In this document: positions 8,309 to 16,427 of the stretch, piece by piece
How the letters are laid out: each line of letters opens with the position of its first letter
How positions within the stretch are numbered: position 1 is the stretch's first letter
Translations under genes and position numbers: made by a program
NCBI GenBank assembly: GCA_963681975.1
Contig: OY820613.1
Location: forward strand, 3,720,001-3,784,000
Length of the DNA stretch: 64,000 nt
Source: JANELJ01 sp024511395
Lineage (GTDB): Bacteria; Pseudomonadota; Gammaproteobacteria; GRL18
Direction of reading: 5' to 3'
The notes under the pieces: generated by a model
What the model saw: the letters and a program-made list of their open reading frames with translations, nothing else
What the model was told of the DNA's origin: nothing
The model's database searches: none

Positions 8309-9721
8309 TTGTCCCAGACTACATCCGACAGCCAAACAAAGAAGGCAGAAGAAAGCAGTATTTCTCCGGCCGCGAAGCAGCAGCAGTTACAGCAACAGCT
8401 GACGCCTGTTTATAAAGCTATTGATAGCGGCCAGGAAGCCAGTGTTATCAAGCTGATCAATTCTCTGCACCCTGCAGAAATTGCGTTTTTAATTGAATCC
8501 CTGCCGGACGAAGAACAACGGGACAAAATCTGGAAATTGGTGGCCATTGAGCATAAGGGTGAAACCCTTAACCATCTCAATGATTATATTCGGGCCCAAT
8601 TTATTGAAGACATGCCCACCAGCGAACTGGTGGTCACGGCCCGGGATATGGATCACGATGATCTGGCGGATCTGCTGCCCGATCTGCCGGAAGTGGTTAC
8701 CCGTATTCTGCTGCAGTCCATGGAGTCCCAACACCGTAAACGCCTGGAATCAGTACTATCCTATGATGAGGACACCGCCGGCGGTCTGATGAACACCGAC
8801 ACCATTTCCATCCGGGCGGATATTACCCTGGAAACGGTGATGCGCTATCTGCGCTTTCTCGGGCATATTCCTGATACCACTGATAATCTTATGGTAGTTA
8901 ACTATGAAGGCATCTATCAGGGCGTATTATACCTCTCTAATCTGCTCACCCATGATCCGGATCTCTATGTGTCCAGTGTCATGAACACCGATCTGCACGG
9001 TATTAATGCCTCCACTGACAAGGCCGAAGTAGCCGCACTATTTGAACGGCGCGACTTAATCACCGCACCAGTTATGGATGATAACGGCTATCTGCTCGGA
9101 CGTATTACCATTGACGATATCGTTGACGTTATTCGTGATGAAGGTGAACACACCTTTATGAGTCAGGCCGGTCTGAGCGAAGAAGACGATATGTTTGCTC
9201 CGGTACTGACCAGCAGTAAACGCCGGGCTGTCTGGCTGGGTGTTAACCTGCTCACTGCTCTGCTGGCCTCCGTGGTTATCAGCCTGTTCCAGCCCACAAT
9301 TGAAAAAGTGGTGGCACTGGCTGTACTGATGCCTATTGTGGCCAGTATGGGCGGCATTGCCGGCAGTCAGACCCTGACCCTGGTGATACGGGGTATGGCA
9401 CTGGGCCAGTTAAGTGAAAAAAACTACCGCAGTCTGATGTACAAGGAACTGTCTGTAAGTTTTCTTAACGGCGTGCTCTGGGCCATTGTACTGGCGGTCA
9501 TATCCGGTATCTGGTTCTCCAATGAAACCCTGGCGCTGGTGATCGGCATTGCCATTATTATTAATCTGCTGGTGGCGGCCTTCTCCGGTGTCGCCATCCC
9601 ACTACTGCTGGATAAATTTGGTGCCGATCCGGCTCTGGCCGGTGGGGTATTTCTGACCACGGTTACCGATGTTATTGGTTTTTTTGCCTTTTTAGGGCTG
9701 GCCTCAGTCATGCTGCTTTAG
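8309..9721 (+). CDS. mgtE: Magnesium transporter MgtE
   Basis: MgtE is a homodimeric Mg2+ channel of the inner membrane, gated by cytoplasmic Mg2+ sensing. The protein has 470 residues. The N domain is at about residues 35-135 and two CBS domains at about 137-262. A C-terminal pore domain with five membrane segments starts near residue 305 (VWLGVNLLTALLASVVISLF) and runs to the end. The pore-lining motifs PIVASMGGIAGSQTLTLVIRG and LPLLLDKFGADPALAGGVFLTTVTDV-like blocks are present. The start is a TTG at 8309, because an in-frame TAA lies just upstream and no ATG precedes the N domain. It commonly ends the ptsN/HPr cluster. Confidence 0.95.
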   Translation: MSQTTSDSQTKKAEESSISPAAKQQQLQQQLTPVYKAIDSGQEASVIKLINSLHPAEIAFLIESLPDEEQRDKIWKLVAIEHKGETLNHLNDYIRAQFIEDMPTSELVVTARDMDHDDLADLLPDLPEVVTRILLQSMESQHRKRLESVLSYDEDTAGGLMNTDTISIRADITLETVMRYLRFLGHIPDTTDNLMVVNYEGIYQGVLYLSNLLTHDPDLYVSSVMNTDLHGINASTDKAEVAALFERRDLITAPVMDDNGYLLGRITIDDIVDVIRDEGEHTFMSQAGLSEEDDMFAPVLTSSKRRAVWLGVNLLTALLASVVISLFQPTIEKVVALAVLMPIVASMGGIAGSQTLTLVIRGMALGQLSEKNYRSLMYKELSVSFLNGVLWAIVLAVISGIWFSNETLALVIGIAIIINLLVAAFSGVAIPLLLDKFGADPALAGGVFLTTVTDVIGFFAFLGLASVMLL

Positions 9722-9737
9722 GCAATACTCTTTCAAC

Positions 9738-10904
9738 ATGCTGAATAAAAGCTTATTTTCCCTGACCTTACTGGCTCTGAGCGGTTTATTTTGGTCGCTG
9801 TTTAACAGTCCACCTCCGACCAGATTCAAACTGAGCCCGGCTCCACTATCAGGCAATACCACCCCTGTTTATCAGGCCGGTTTTGCTTCCCACCAGTCCA
9901 CCCCCGAAGTCCACAGCGCAACAGCTGTGGAACTGGTGGATCAGCGGGTTATGGCGTTCTGGTACGGCGGTACCCGTGAGGGGCATAAAGATGTCAGTAT
10001 TTACAGTAATATCTGGGATCCGCAAACCGGACAGTGGGGCCAGGACAGGGAAATAATAAACCGGCCATTTACCCGGGACAGCACTTATCGTTATATCCGT
10101 AAACTGGGCAACCCGGTAGTGATGCGCTGGCCTGATCAGGGGCTCTGGCTGTTTTATGTATCTGTTTCCGTCGGCGGCTGGGCTGGCAGTGCCATTAACC
10201 TAAGTCGTTCCTATGATGAAGGCCAGACTTGGAGTCCCGCCAGACGTCTGATCACCTCCCCGTTTTTCAATCTAAGTACTTTAATAAAAGGCAAGCCTAT
10301 ACAATACCAGGACGGCACTATCGGCCTGCCGGTCTATCATGAAATGCTGGGTAAATTTGCGGAATTATTAAGGATCAACCAAGATGGAGAAGTGATCGAT
10401 AAAACCCGACTATCCTGGGGCACCCATTCACTACAGCCCATTGTCTTTATTACTTCAGAAGATAATGCCCTGGTAATGATGCGTTATCACGGCAGCGGCC
10501 TGCGCCGTATTCTGCAGACCCGCACCCGGGACGCTGGTCAGAGCTGGTCTCCCGTCAGCCGCAGTGAACTACCTAACCCCAATGCGGGCATTATCGGTCT
10601 GAATATTCAATGGCAGGGACAGGACGCACTATTACTGGCCTTTAATAATAGTGAGGAAGAGCGGGATGATCTCAGTCTGGCTTTATCACTGAATCGGGGG
10701 CAAAGCTGGCAGATTATCAGTACCATTGAACTGAATCCGTTGGATCCGCCAAACAATAGCAAACAGTTCTCTTACCCCTGGCTGCTGCAGACCCGCAATG
10801 GTCAGATTCACCTGTTCTACACTTGGCATAAAAGTCATATTAAACATATTGTCTTTAACCAGAGCTGGCTGGAACAGCAGCTGGCGCAAATGAAGAAACC
10901 ATGA
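9738..10904 (+). CDS. BNR/Asp-box sialidase-like protein, exported
   Basis: This 388-residue protein has an N-terminal hydrophobic segment (residues 5-22), so it is secreted or membrane-anchored in the periplasm. It has a six-bladed beta-propeller fold of the sialidase superfamily (BNR_2 type). Asp-boxes are visible as SYDEGQTWSP, TRDAGQSWSP and SLNRGQSWQ. The early block FWYGGTREGHKDVSIY is typical of the family in which substrate specificity is not settled. It may not be a true sialidase: an RIP arginine motif is not obvious. The stop overlaps the start of the next gene (ATGA), so the two are translationally coupled. Confidence 0.8.
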   Translation: MLNKSLFSLTLLALSGLFWSLFNSPPPTRFKLSPAPLSGNTTPVYQAGFASHQSTPEVHSATAVELVDQRVMAFWYGGTREGHKDVSIYSNIWDPQTGQWGQDREIINRPFTRDSTYRYIRKLGNPVVMRWPDQGLWLFYVSVSVGGWAGSAINLSRSYDEGQTWSPARRLITSPFFNLSTLIKGKPIQYQDGTIGLPVYHEMLGKFAELLRINQDGEVIDKTRLSWGTHSLQPIVFITSEDNALVMMRYHGSGLRRILQTRTRDAGQSWSPVSRSELPNPNAGIIGLNIQWQGQDALLLAFNNSEEERDDLSLALSLNRGQSWQIISTIELNPLDPPNNSKQFSYPWLLQTRNGQIHLFYTWHKSHIKHIVFNQSWLEQQLAQMKKP

Positions 10905-11500
10905 CACCAGCAACAATAATCGGCCTGAGTGGCGTATCTCTGTTATTAAGCGCGGTAATTTTAAAATTACTGCTGATATTAAAACTACCGCTTAATCAGG
11001 CCCGTATAATAGCGGTACTGGTCTTTATTGCTTCCTTTATGCACGTAGATGGTTATTCTGTCAGCCTCTATCTGAGAGGCCTGTTTAACGACCTGAGCAT
11101 AACCACTTTGTGCCTGTTGCTGCTGGTTTTATACCGCCCACAAGTACAATACATTCAGAACCGTTCTGTTTTTATCCTGACTGCCTTGGCCGGCCTGCTG
11201 CTCTATCCCTTCGCACAGGGCTATAGCCCTGTGGATCCTTATGCCTGGGGCTATTTAAACCAGAGCCACGGAATGACAGCCCCACTAACAGTAACTGCTT
11301 TGTTATTACTTCTGGCCGCTTATGCCTATATAAAACAAAACACCCTGTTACTGACCTGCATTCTGCTTAGCGTTATCACTTGGCAGTTAAACCTGCTTGA
11401 AAGCCGGAATATCTGGGATTACCTGCTGGATCCATTATTATGGTTTTACAGCCTGTATCAACTGCCGGTTATTGTCTTTAAGCACATTAAAAAATTATAA
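10901..11500 (+). CDS. Multi-spanning membrane protein coupled to the sialidase-like gene
   Basis: This 199-residue, very hydrophobic protein has about six predicted membrane segments, the first at residues 3-25. It overlaps the preceding BNR gene by 4 bp. I do not recognise a functional family, but the pairing of a BNR-propeller exoprotein with a small membrane protein suggests a joint envelope role (inference). A TTTTTTTATAA tract follows 20-30 bases after the stop. Confidence 0.75.
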   Translation: MTPATIIGLSGVSLLLSAVILKLLLILKLPLNQARIIAVLVFIASFMHVDGYSVSLYLRGLFNDLSITTLCLLLLVLYRPQVQYIQNRSVFILTALAGLLLYPFAQGYSPVDPYAWGYLNQSHGMTAPLTVTALLLLLAAYAYIKQNTLLLTCILLSVITWQLNLLESRNIWDYLLDPLLWFYSLYQLPVIVFKHIKKL

Positions 11501-11561
11501 CCCCGGTTTTTTAATCAATTTTAACCCTTTTTTTATAACGGAACGTCTATACTCTTAGCGT

Positions 11562-11666
11562 ATGACTGAGTCCATCACTGAAAAAACTGACGAACAGCTT
11601 ATAAAAGACTATGCATGCGGCAGTCACTCTGCGTTTGAAAGTTTATACAGTCGTTATATAAAGTAA
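11562..11666 (+). pseudogene. ECF sigma factor, N-terminal stub
   Basis: The 34-codon frame reads MTESITEKTDEQLIKDYACG then SHSAFESLYSRYIK, the beginning of region 2 of an extracytoplasmic-function sigma-70 factor. It stops at TAA exactly where region 2 should continue into the core-binding helix. The remaining roughly 140 residues are absent. The truncation point lies 17 bases before the terminal repeat of the IS3-type remnant, which probably caused the loss. Confidence 0.65.
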
Positions 11667-11720
11667 CCGCCAAATAATCCCACCGGTAATCCCCCCGAAA
11701 AATAATTCTTTTCATAAGTA

Positions 11721-13218
11721 GTCCGACCTGAATAAATCATAGCACATTGATTTATAAAGAAATATTGCTTGATTATGGGTGTTAAATTTGCAGGTTTTTG
11801 GTAAAATAAGCCTTATTACCTTGCAAATTTCCAGACCAGAATGAAGCCAGAGAAACAGCCAAAAATACCTCAGGAAGACCTGTTCAGGATGCGCCTTGAA
11901 AACATGCTGGACATAAACCATGAGTTGATTAAGTTATCAAAACACATAGACCGGGAAAGTCCTGATAAAGAATGGGGCGCTCTGTTTGTATCCACTAAAG
12001 GTGCTCCTGCCATACGCACTCGATTGATTGCAGGATTGCATTACCTGAAACACCTTCATGATTTATCGGATGAACAGGTAGTAAAAGGCTGGACAGAAAA
12101 TCCGTACTGGCAGTATTTCTGTGGTGAAGAATACTTTCAGCATAAGATGCCCATACACCCTGTGACCATGACCAAATGGCGTAACCGGCTGGGTAAATCA
12201 GGCAGTGAAAAATTACTGATTGAAACCATTAAAGCCGGACTAAAGAGTAAAACTATCAAGCCCGGCAGTTTAAAGAAAGTCACGGTAGATACTACCGTAC
12301 AGGAAAAGAACATCGCTTTTCCAACCGATTCAAAGCTCCTGAACAAAGCCAGAGAAAACCTGGTTAAACTGTCCAAAGAGCACGGTATTAAACTGCGCCA
12401 GAACTATAATCGGGTTGGGCCGCAATATGTACTAATGGCCAGTCGTTATGCTCATGCAAAACAGTTTAAACGCATGAAGAAAATGAACAATAAACTGAAA
12501 TCCCGTTTAGGTCGTGTTAAACGGGATATTGAACGACAACTGCCCAACTATTCTGTTGATATTCAGTCTCTGTTTGAAGTAGCTCTAAAACAGGCTCAGA
12601 AACTGATTGAGCAGGAGCAGCACAGTAAGAACAAGCTTTACAGTTTACATGCACCGGAAGTCGAGTGTATCAGTAAAGGCAAAGCTCATAAGCCTTATGA
12701 ATTTGGAGTTAAAGCCAGTATCGCGGTAACTAACAAGGAAGGCTTTGTTATTGGCGCTCAAAGTTGTCCGGGCAATCCTTATGATGGACACACTCTACTG
12801 CCACAACTGGAACAGATAAAACAGTTTACAGCCGTACAGCCGGAACAGTGCTTTGTTGACCGGGGTTATCGTGGACATGAAGTAAAAGACACTAAAGTTT
12901 TTATCTCAGGTCAGAAGCGAGGCGTTACCCGAAGTATTAAAAAGGCATTAAAACGGTGCAGTGCGATTGAGCCTGAAATCGGTCATATGAAAAACGATGG
13001 CCGTTTAGACCGCTGCTACCTCAAAGGTGCAGTCGGTGATGCCATTAATGTGGTTATGGTAGCCGCTGGTCATAACTTAAGAAAGATCCTCAATAAGCTC
13101 CGGCTTTTGTGGCTCAAAATTATTTCCGGTTTGATGGGATATTTTATCAAACCAGAACAATCAGCCGCTTTAAACCTGGCTTGATGTCAGACTTAAAACG
13201 GTATTATTCAGGTTGAAC
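11721..13218 (+). mobile_element. IS5-type element copy B, complete (1498 bp)
   Basis: The element runs from GTCCGACCTGAATAA to TTATTCAGGTTGAAC, with inverted terminal repeats of about 15 bp. It is flanked by 6-bp direct repeats TAAGTA (11715-11720 and 13219-13224). It sits inside the IS3-type remnant, upstream of the orfA start. Confidence 0.95.
11841..13184 (+). CDS. IS5-family transposase (copy B, intact)
   Basis: Intact 447-residue transposase. The N-terminal helical DUF772-like domain (residues 1-125) is followed by the DDE catalytic domain. Likely catalytic residues are Asp in VTVDTTVQEK (about 149), Asp in CFVDRGYRGHE (about 338) and Glu in AIEPEIGHMKNDGRLDR (about 376). Between the first two lies a basic coiled region (about 195-265). 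The 8-bp unit CCGTACAG is present once (12832-12839). The start ATG follows a short leader in which a 67-codon antisense frame is only a shadow. Confidence 0.93.
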   Translation: MKPEKQPKIPQEDLFRMRLENMLDINHELIKLSKHIDRESPDKEWGALFVSTKGAPAIRTRLIAGLHYLKHLHDLSDEQVVKGWTENPYWQYFCGEEYFQHKMPIHPVTMTKWRNRLGKSGSEKLLIETIKAGLKSKTIKPGSLKKVTVDTTVQEKNIAFPTDSKLLNKARENLVKLSKEHGIKLRQNYNRVGPQYVLMASRYAHAKQFKRMKKMNNKLKSRLGRVKRDIERQLPNYSVDIQSLFEVALKQAQKLIEQEQHSKNKLYSLHAPEVECISKGKAHKPYEFGVKASIAVTNKEGFVIGAQSCPGNPYDGHTLLPQLEQIKQFTAVQPEQCFVDRGYRGHEVKDTKVFISGQKRGVTRSIKKALKRCSAIEPEIGHMKNDGRLDRCYLKGAVGDAINVVMVAAGHNLRKILNKLRLLWLKIISGLMGYFIKPEQSAALNLA

Positions 13219-13261
13219 TAAGTAGAATTTCCCATTAAATTATTAATGAGGAGAACCTACA

Positions 13262-13366
13262 ATGAAGAAGTCCAGATCATCGGCATTCTGAAAGAAGCTG
13301 AATTAGGCGTGCCGGTCACTGAATTATGCCGCACTCATGGCATGAGTGATGCCACCTTCTATAAAT
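13262..13366 (+). pseudogene. IS3-family OrfA fragment
   Basis: After a start ATG and a frame disturbance, the frame reads EEVQIIGILKEAELGVPVTE followed by LCRTHGMSDATFYKW. This is the helix-turn-helix of IS3-family (IS407-like) OrfA proteins. It ends at the right inverted repeat, so the rest of orfA and all of orfB are missing. Confidence 0.75.
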
Positions 13367-13380
13367 GGGGGGGATTACCG

Positions 13381-13817
13381 TATATCTTTAAGGACCATAT
13401 TATTATATTTTAATAAATTATCCATAATGATAAAAAACTTATTTTAGTAGTTCACAGAACTACTGGTCACCCATAAATGGAGCCTGGGAAATACTCTCCC
13501 AGTGGAGTGGTCACCCTGTTCCATAAATAAAGGTGCACAGTTATCAATTTTTTATAATTACCCAGATTCTAGTAGCAGTTTTTGATTTATATCATTGTAT
13601 ACATAACATCTTCATGTTATAAATTAATAGTGTTGTAAAATTGAATTATTCATACATGCTTAGTTAGATAAAAAAACAGTAATATAAAATTGTTTTTTTA
13701 TTGGGTATGGCGGTTATAAATAAGACTTTTTTCTACATATTTTGCTTTTCAGATTTTGTAAATTCTCATTATTAGAGAGACAAATGCCTTAAATACTTAA
13801 TATAAAAGGAAGTTTCA
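13381..13817. other. AT-rich intergenic region
   Basis: This 437-bp stretch is very AT-rich with no convincing open frame. Upstream of the following gene there is an AAAAGGAAG ribosome binding site. I see no clear promoter, though several TATAAT-like hexamers occur (for example around 13682). Confidence 0.4.
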
Positions 13818-14225
13818 ATGAAAAAATTATTATCACTATCATTAATTATTTGTTTTTTATGGGTCACCAATTTTTCAATTGCCGGTGAATTTGGTGATCT
13901 TCATAAAAAAGTCGTTGAAGCAAGAGATGCTTTAATTACCATGGTTAAAAATCCTGACAAAAGAGGGCCTGATCAACAAAAATTAGTCAAAGATTCTGCC
14001 GATGCTGTCTCTGCAATGATTGCTAGCATGAAAGCTCCTGCAGGAAAAGAGCAACAATTCAAGGAAATGTCAGATAACTGGGCAGCCTTTAAGAAAACCC
14101 GAGAGGAAGAACTCGTTCCTCTAATCCTTGCTGGTAAACAGGAAGAAGGCAAAAAAATAGCAATGGGTATTCAAAAAGAAAGACTGATAAAAGTGCTTAA
14201 CTTAACCAAAGAGTTAGATCAATAA
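13818..14225 (+). CDS. Small secreted helical protein, function unknown
   Basis: This 135-residue protein has a clear signal peptide (KKLLSLSLIICFLWVTNFSIAG, cleavage near residue 23). The mature part is almost entirely helical and lysine/glutamate-rich, and ends in WAAFKKTREEELVPLILAGK followed by QEEGKKIAMGIQKERLIKV. That pattern resembles the periplasmic four-helix-bundle sensor domains of chemoreceptors (4HB), but there is no membrane anchor or signalling domain here. It lacks the paired cysteine-histidine site of cytochrome c'. Codon use is more AT-rich than the housekeeping genes, which hints at a different origin. Its ribosome binding site is strong (AAAAGGAAG). Confidence 0.75.
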   Translation: MKKLLSLSLIICFLWVTNFSIAGEFGDLHKKVVEARDALITMVKNPDKRGPDQQKLVKDSADAVSAMIASMKAPAGKEQQFKEMSDNWAAFKKTREEELVPLILAGKQEEGKKIAMGIQKERLIKVLNLTKELDQ

Positions 14226-14350
14226 TTCAAGTAACAAATAAGCCACGTATAAATTAAATATATATAACTGAGAACTTATTAAAAGTAAGTGTTTATAGGT
14301 GGCTTATTTACCTGTCTGTTCCTCTTCTATTCTATTACTTCTATTCTAAA

Positions 14351-14902
14351 TAGCTGATCCTAAAAGGTGTCCACCCCTATAATCTTTTTTGTTGAATTTC
14401 AGAACCAGGAAACGGGGACACATTATTCATAAATTTTCTAACATCTTCCATCAGGCTTTTCATTGTTGAATGTCGATGATTTCTGGTTACGGTATCATGT
14501 AACTGTTTCCATAATAGCTCTATTATGTTTACCCAGGGGTGATAGGCTGGCTGAAATATCAGCTCAAACTTTTTATTATGGGACAGAAATATTTTCGTTA
14601 TCTGGCTTTTATGTATAACATAATTATCCGCTATCAATCGGATGGTTTTAGCCTGCCTGTATCTTTTTCTTAACTCTGCCATCAGGCGTAAAAACAGGAA
14701 TGAATTTTTACTTTCCCATTCTACCCAGACAACCTGACCTGTTTTAGCATTCAGGGCACCGGCCAGATAATTCTTCTGGTTTTTACCAGGAGTGGGTATT
14801 CTGGTTTGTTGTCCTTTTACAGACCAGAAACTGCCGATACGTGGATTTAAATCAACATCGGCTTCATCCACATAAAATACAGGATGCTCAGCATGGGCTG
14901 TT
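14351..14902 (-). mobile_element. IS630-family fragment (3' half)
   Basis: The terminal repeat TAGCTGATCCTAAAAGGTGT (starting 14351) matches the right end of the longer IS630 copy at 58034-59189. Homology to that copy stops near 14902, so only the C-terminal half remains, joined directly to an ABC transporter fragment. Confidence 0.85.
14377..14902 (-). pseudogene. IS630-family transposase, C-terminal fragment
   Basis: About 164 residues of the DDE domain survive: VDEADVDLNPRIGSFWSVKG with the first Asp, IRLIADNYVIHKS with the second Asp, and WVNIIELLWKQLHD with the Glu. The 170-odd N-terminal residues with the helix-turn-helix region, visible in the copy at 58131, are absent. This fragment keeps the TGG tryptophan codon that is a stop in the other copy. 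Confidence 0.88.
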
Positions 14903-15265
14903 TGTCAAGCTGGGCAATCTCCAGTGCGTGCCAGAGTTTTTCTTCTGAAATGTCCTTGCCTAAAGCCAGATTGGCTTGTACGGTATTATTAAACAGTACC
15001 GGGTTTTGTAATACGGTAGCGGTATTTTCTCTTACTTTTTCAAAGCCGATGTCCTTTATGAAAATATCATCAAAATATATATCACTTGAATCATAAGGGT
15101 ATAAGCCTAACAGGATTTGTATCAGGGTGGATTTACCAGCCGCTGCTGGAAGCGACCAGTGCCAGTTTTTCACCTTCGTTTATGCTTATTTTTAAGAATG
15201 TATTTTGTGTCGGTTGAACAGGAGTCATCTTCAATAACGGGAACAGAGCCTGTATCTTCCTGATT
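14903..15265 (-). pseudogene. ABC exporter ATP-binding domain fragment
   Basis: The remnant covers the Walker A to Q-loop part of a type I exporter ATPase (HlyB/MsbA-like): NTFLKISINEGEKLALV, a Walker A now read as AAAGKSTL, then LLGLYPYDSSDIYFDDIFIK and VLQNPVLFNNTVQANLALGK. The frame breaks just before Walker A. The C-terminal side is cut by the IS630 fragment and the N-terminal side by the IS982 element, so the signature motif and Walker B are missing. Confidence 0.8.
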
Positions 15266-15266
15266 A

Positions 15267-16285
15267 ACCTGAGATCTGGATAAGACCCCAGTCATTTACC
15301 TAAATACAGAGAGTTTTCATATCACTCTCATCTATTCTGATTGTCGGCTTGTCTTTTTTATGACAATAGGCAATCAGAGAACCAATAAGGTTCAACATAA
15401 AACCACTTACGCTTCTATGACGTGAATGTTCAATCTGTGTAATATTTTTTAGCTGCTCATTAACCGTTTCAATTATAAAACGTTTTTTCAGCATAATCTT
15501 ATCCCACAATGCAATGGCACGTGTTTTCATGTTTCGTCTGACATTGGTAATAAGCCCGACATCCTGTTCAAACAGTTCATCACTTAAAAGACTGGAGACA
15601 TAGCCTTTGTCACCATAAAGCTTTCCATATAAGTCTTTGGCCATTTCAGGAACCGGTTTTCTGTCATCTACATTACCGGCCGTCAATTTAGTGGCCAGTA
15701 TTTCACCTTTATGATTAATGATCAGGTGAAGTTTAAACCCATAGAACCACCCCATGGTCGATTTACCTCGCTGAGCAACACCATCAAAGACTTTATGCCT
15801 GGGTATGCGAATGTTGTGCCATACTTTAATGCTGCTCGCATCAACAAAGGCAATTCCGGTGGGCTTTCCTTTGCAATGAGTAAAGTAAGCGCATAATGGC
15901 ACCAGTACCGATGACATCACTCCCAGGAAACGGGTATAGCTCAATAAATTTGGAAACTCTTTCCTAAGATGTTGATGCACATGGCATAAATAATAACTCT
16001 TAAAATCTTTGTAATGTGACTGATGAAAGTTAATCAGGATAGTCATCAGTTCACCGGGGCTCATTACACCTTGTCGTCTTCTCTTTTTATCACCGGATTC
16101 CAGCAGTGTTTTTTCCCATTCAGGATAAAAGAACTGGTTGAAATCATCGATATTACAATACAATTCATCTATAGTAGTCACTTGCCTGTTCCTTGTTCAA
16201 ATTCATTTGATTTGGTCATTAAATGATCTGATCGAGAAACAGGCATTTAGTTCAATATTTTTTAGTTCTTATCCAGAATTCAGGT
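15267..16285 (-). mobile_element. IS982-family element copy 1 (1019 bp)
   Basis: Inverted ends ACCTGAGATCTGGATAAGA (left) and ACCTGAATTCTGGATAAGA (right, reverse strand) bound a single transposase gene. The flanks do not match each other: the left flank is the ABC fragment, the right flank is TAACTTA. The partner TAACTTA is 7.9 kb away at 7354-7360, so the element sits at the edge of a rearranged block. Confidence 0.9.
15300..16181 (-). CDS. IS982-family transposase (intact)
   Basis: This 293-residue DDE transposase of the IS982 family looks intact. Typical blocks are LMTILINFHQSHYKDFKSYY, GIAFVDASSIKVWHNIRIPR with the first Asp, GWFYGFKLHLIINHKGE, TAGNVDDRKPV, LYGDKGYVS with the second Asp, and RFIIETVNEQLKNI then EHSRHRS with the Glu region. 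Length is normal. The start is the ATG preceded by AAGGAACAGGCAAGTGACT. Confidence 0.92.
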   Translation of the reverse strand: MTTIDELYCNIDDFNQFFYPEWEKTLLESGDKKRRRQGVMSPGELMTILINFHQSHYKDFKSYYLCHVHQHLRKEFPNLLSYTRFLGVMSSVLVPLCAYFTHCKGKPTGIAFVDASSIKVWHNIRIPRHKVFDGVAQRGKSTMGWFYGFKLHLIINHKGEILATKLTAGNVDDRKPVPEMAKDLYGKLYGDKGYVSSLLSDELFEQDVGLITNVRRNMKTRAIALWDKIMLKKRFIIETVNEQLKNITQIEHSRHRSVSGFMLNLIGSLIAYCHKKDKPTIRIDESDMKTLCI

Positions 16286-16286
16286 T

Positions 16287-16427
16287 AACTTAAGAAAGAT
16301 CCTCAATAAGCTCCGGCTTTTGTGGCTCAAAATTATTTCCGGTTTGATGGGATATTTTATCAAACCAGAACAATCAGCCGCTTTAAACCTGGCTTGATGT
16401 TAGGCTTAAAACGGTATTATTCAGGTT
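16287..16427 (+). mobile_element. IS5-type copy A, detached right end
   Basis: This is the right-end 135 bp of the IS5-type element (16293-16427) preceded by the duplicated AACTTA. It lacks the final GAAC of the terminal repeat. It abuts the 3' end of hprK. Confidence 0.9.

Larger units (their letters stand above)
11683..13380 (+). mobile_element. IS3-type remnant, interrupted by IS5-type copy B
   Basis: Near-perfect inverted repeats CCGGTAATCCCCCC (11683-11696) and GGGGGGGATTACCG (13367-13380) bracket a short piece. After removing the 1498-bp IS5-type insertion only about 194 bp remain, including the start of an IS3-family orfA. This is an internally deleted, non-autonomous derivative. Confidence 0.65.
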
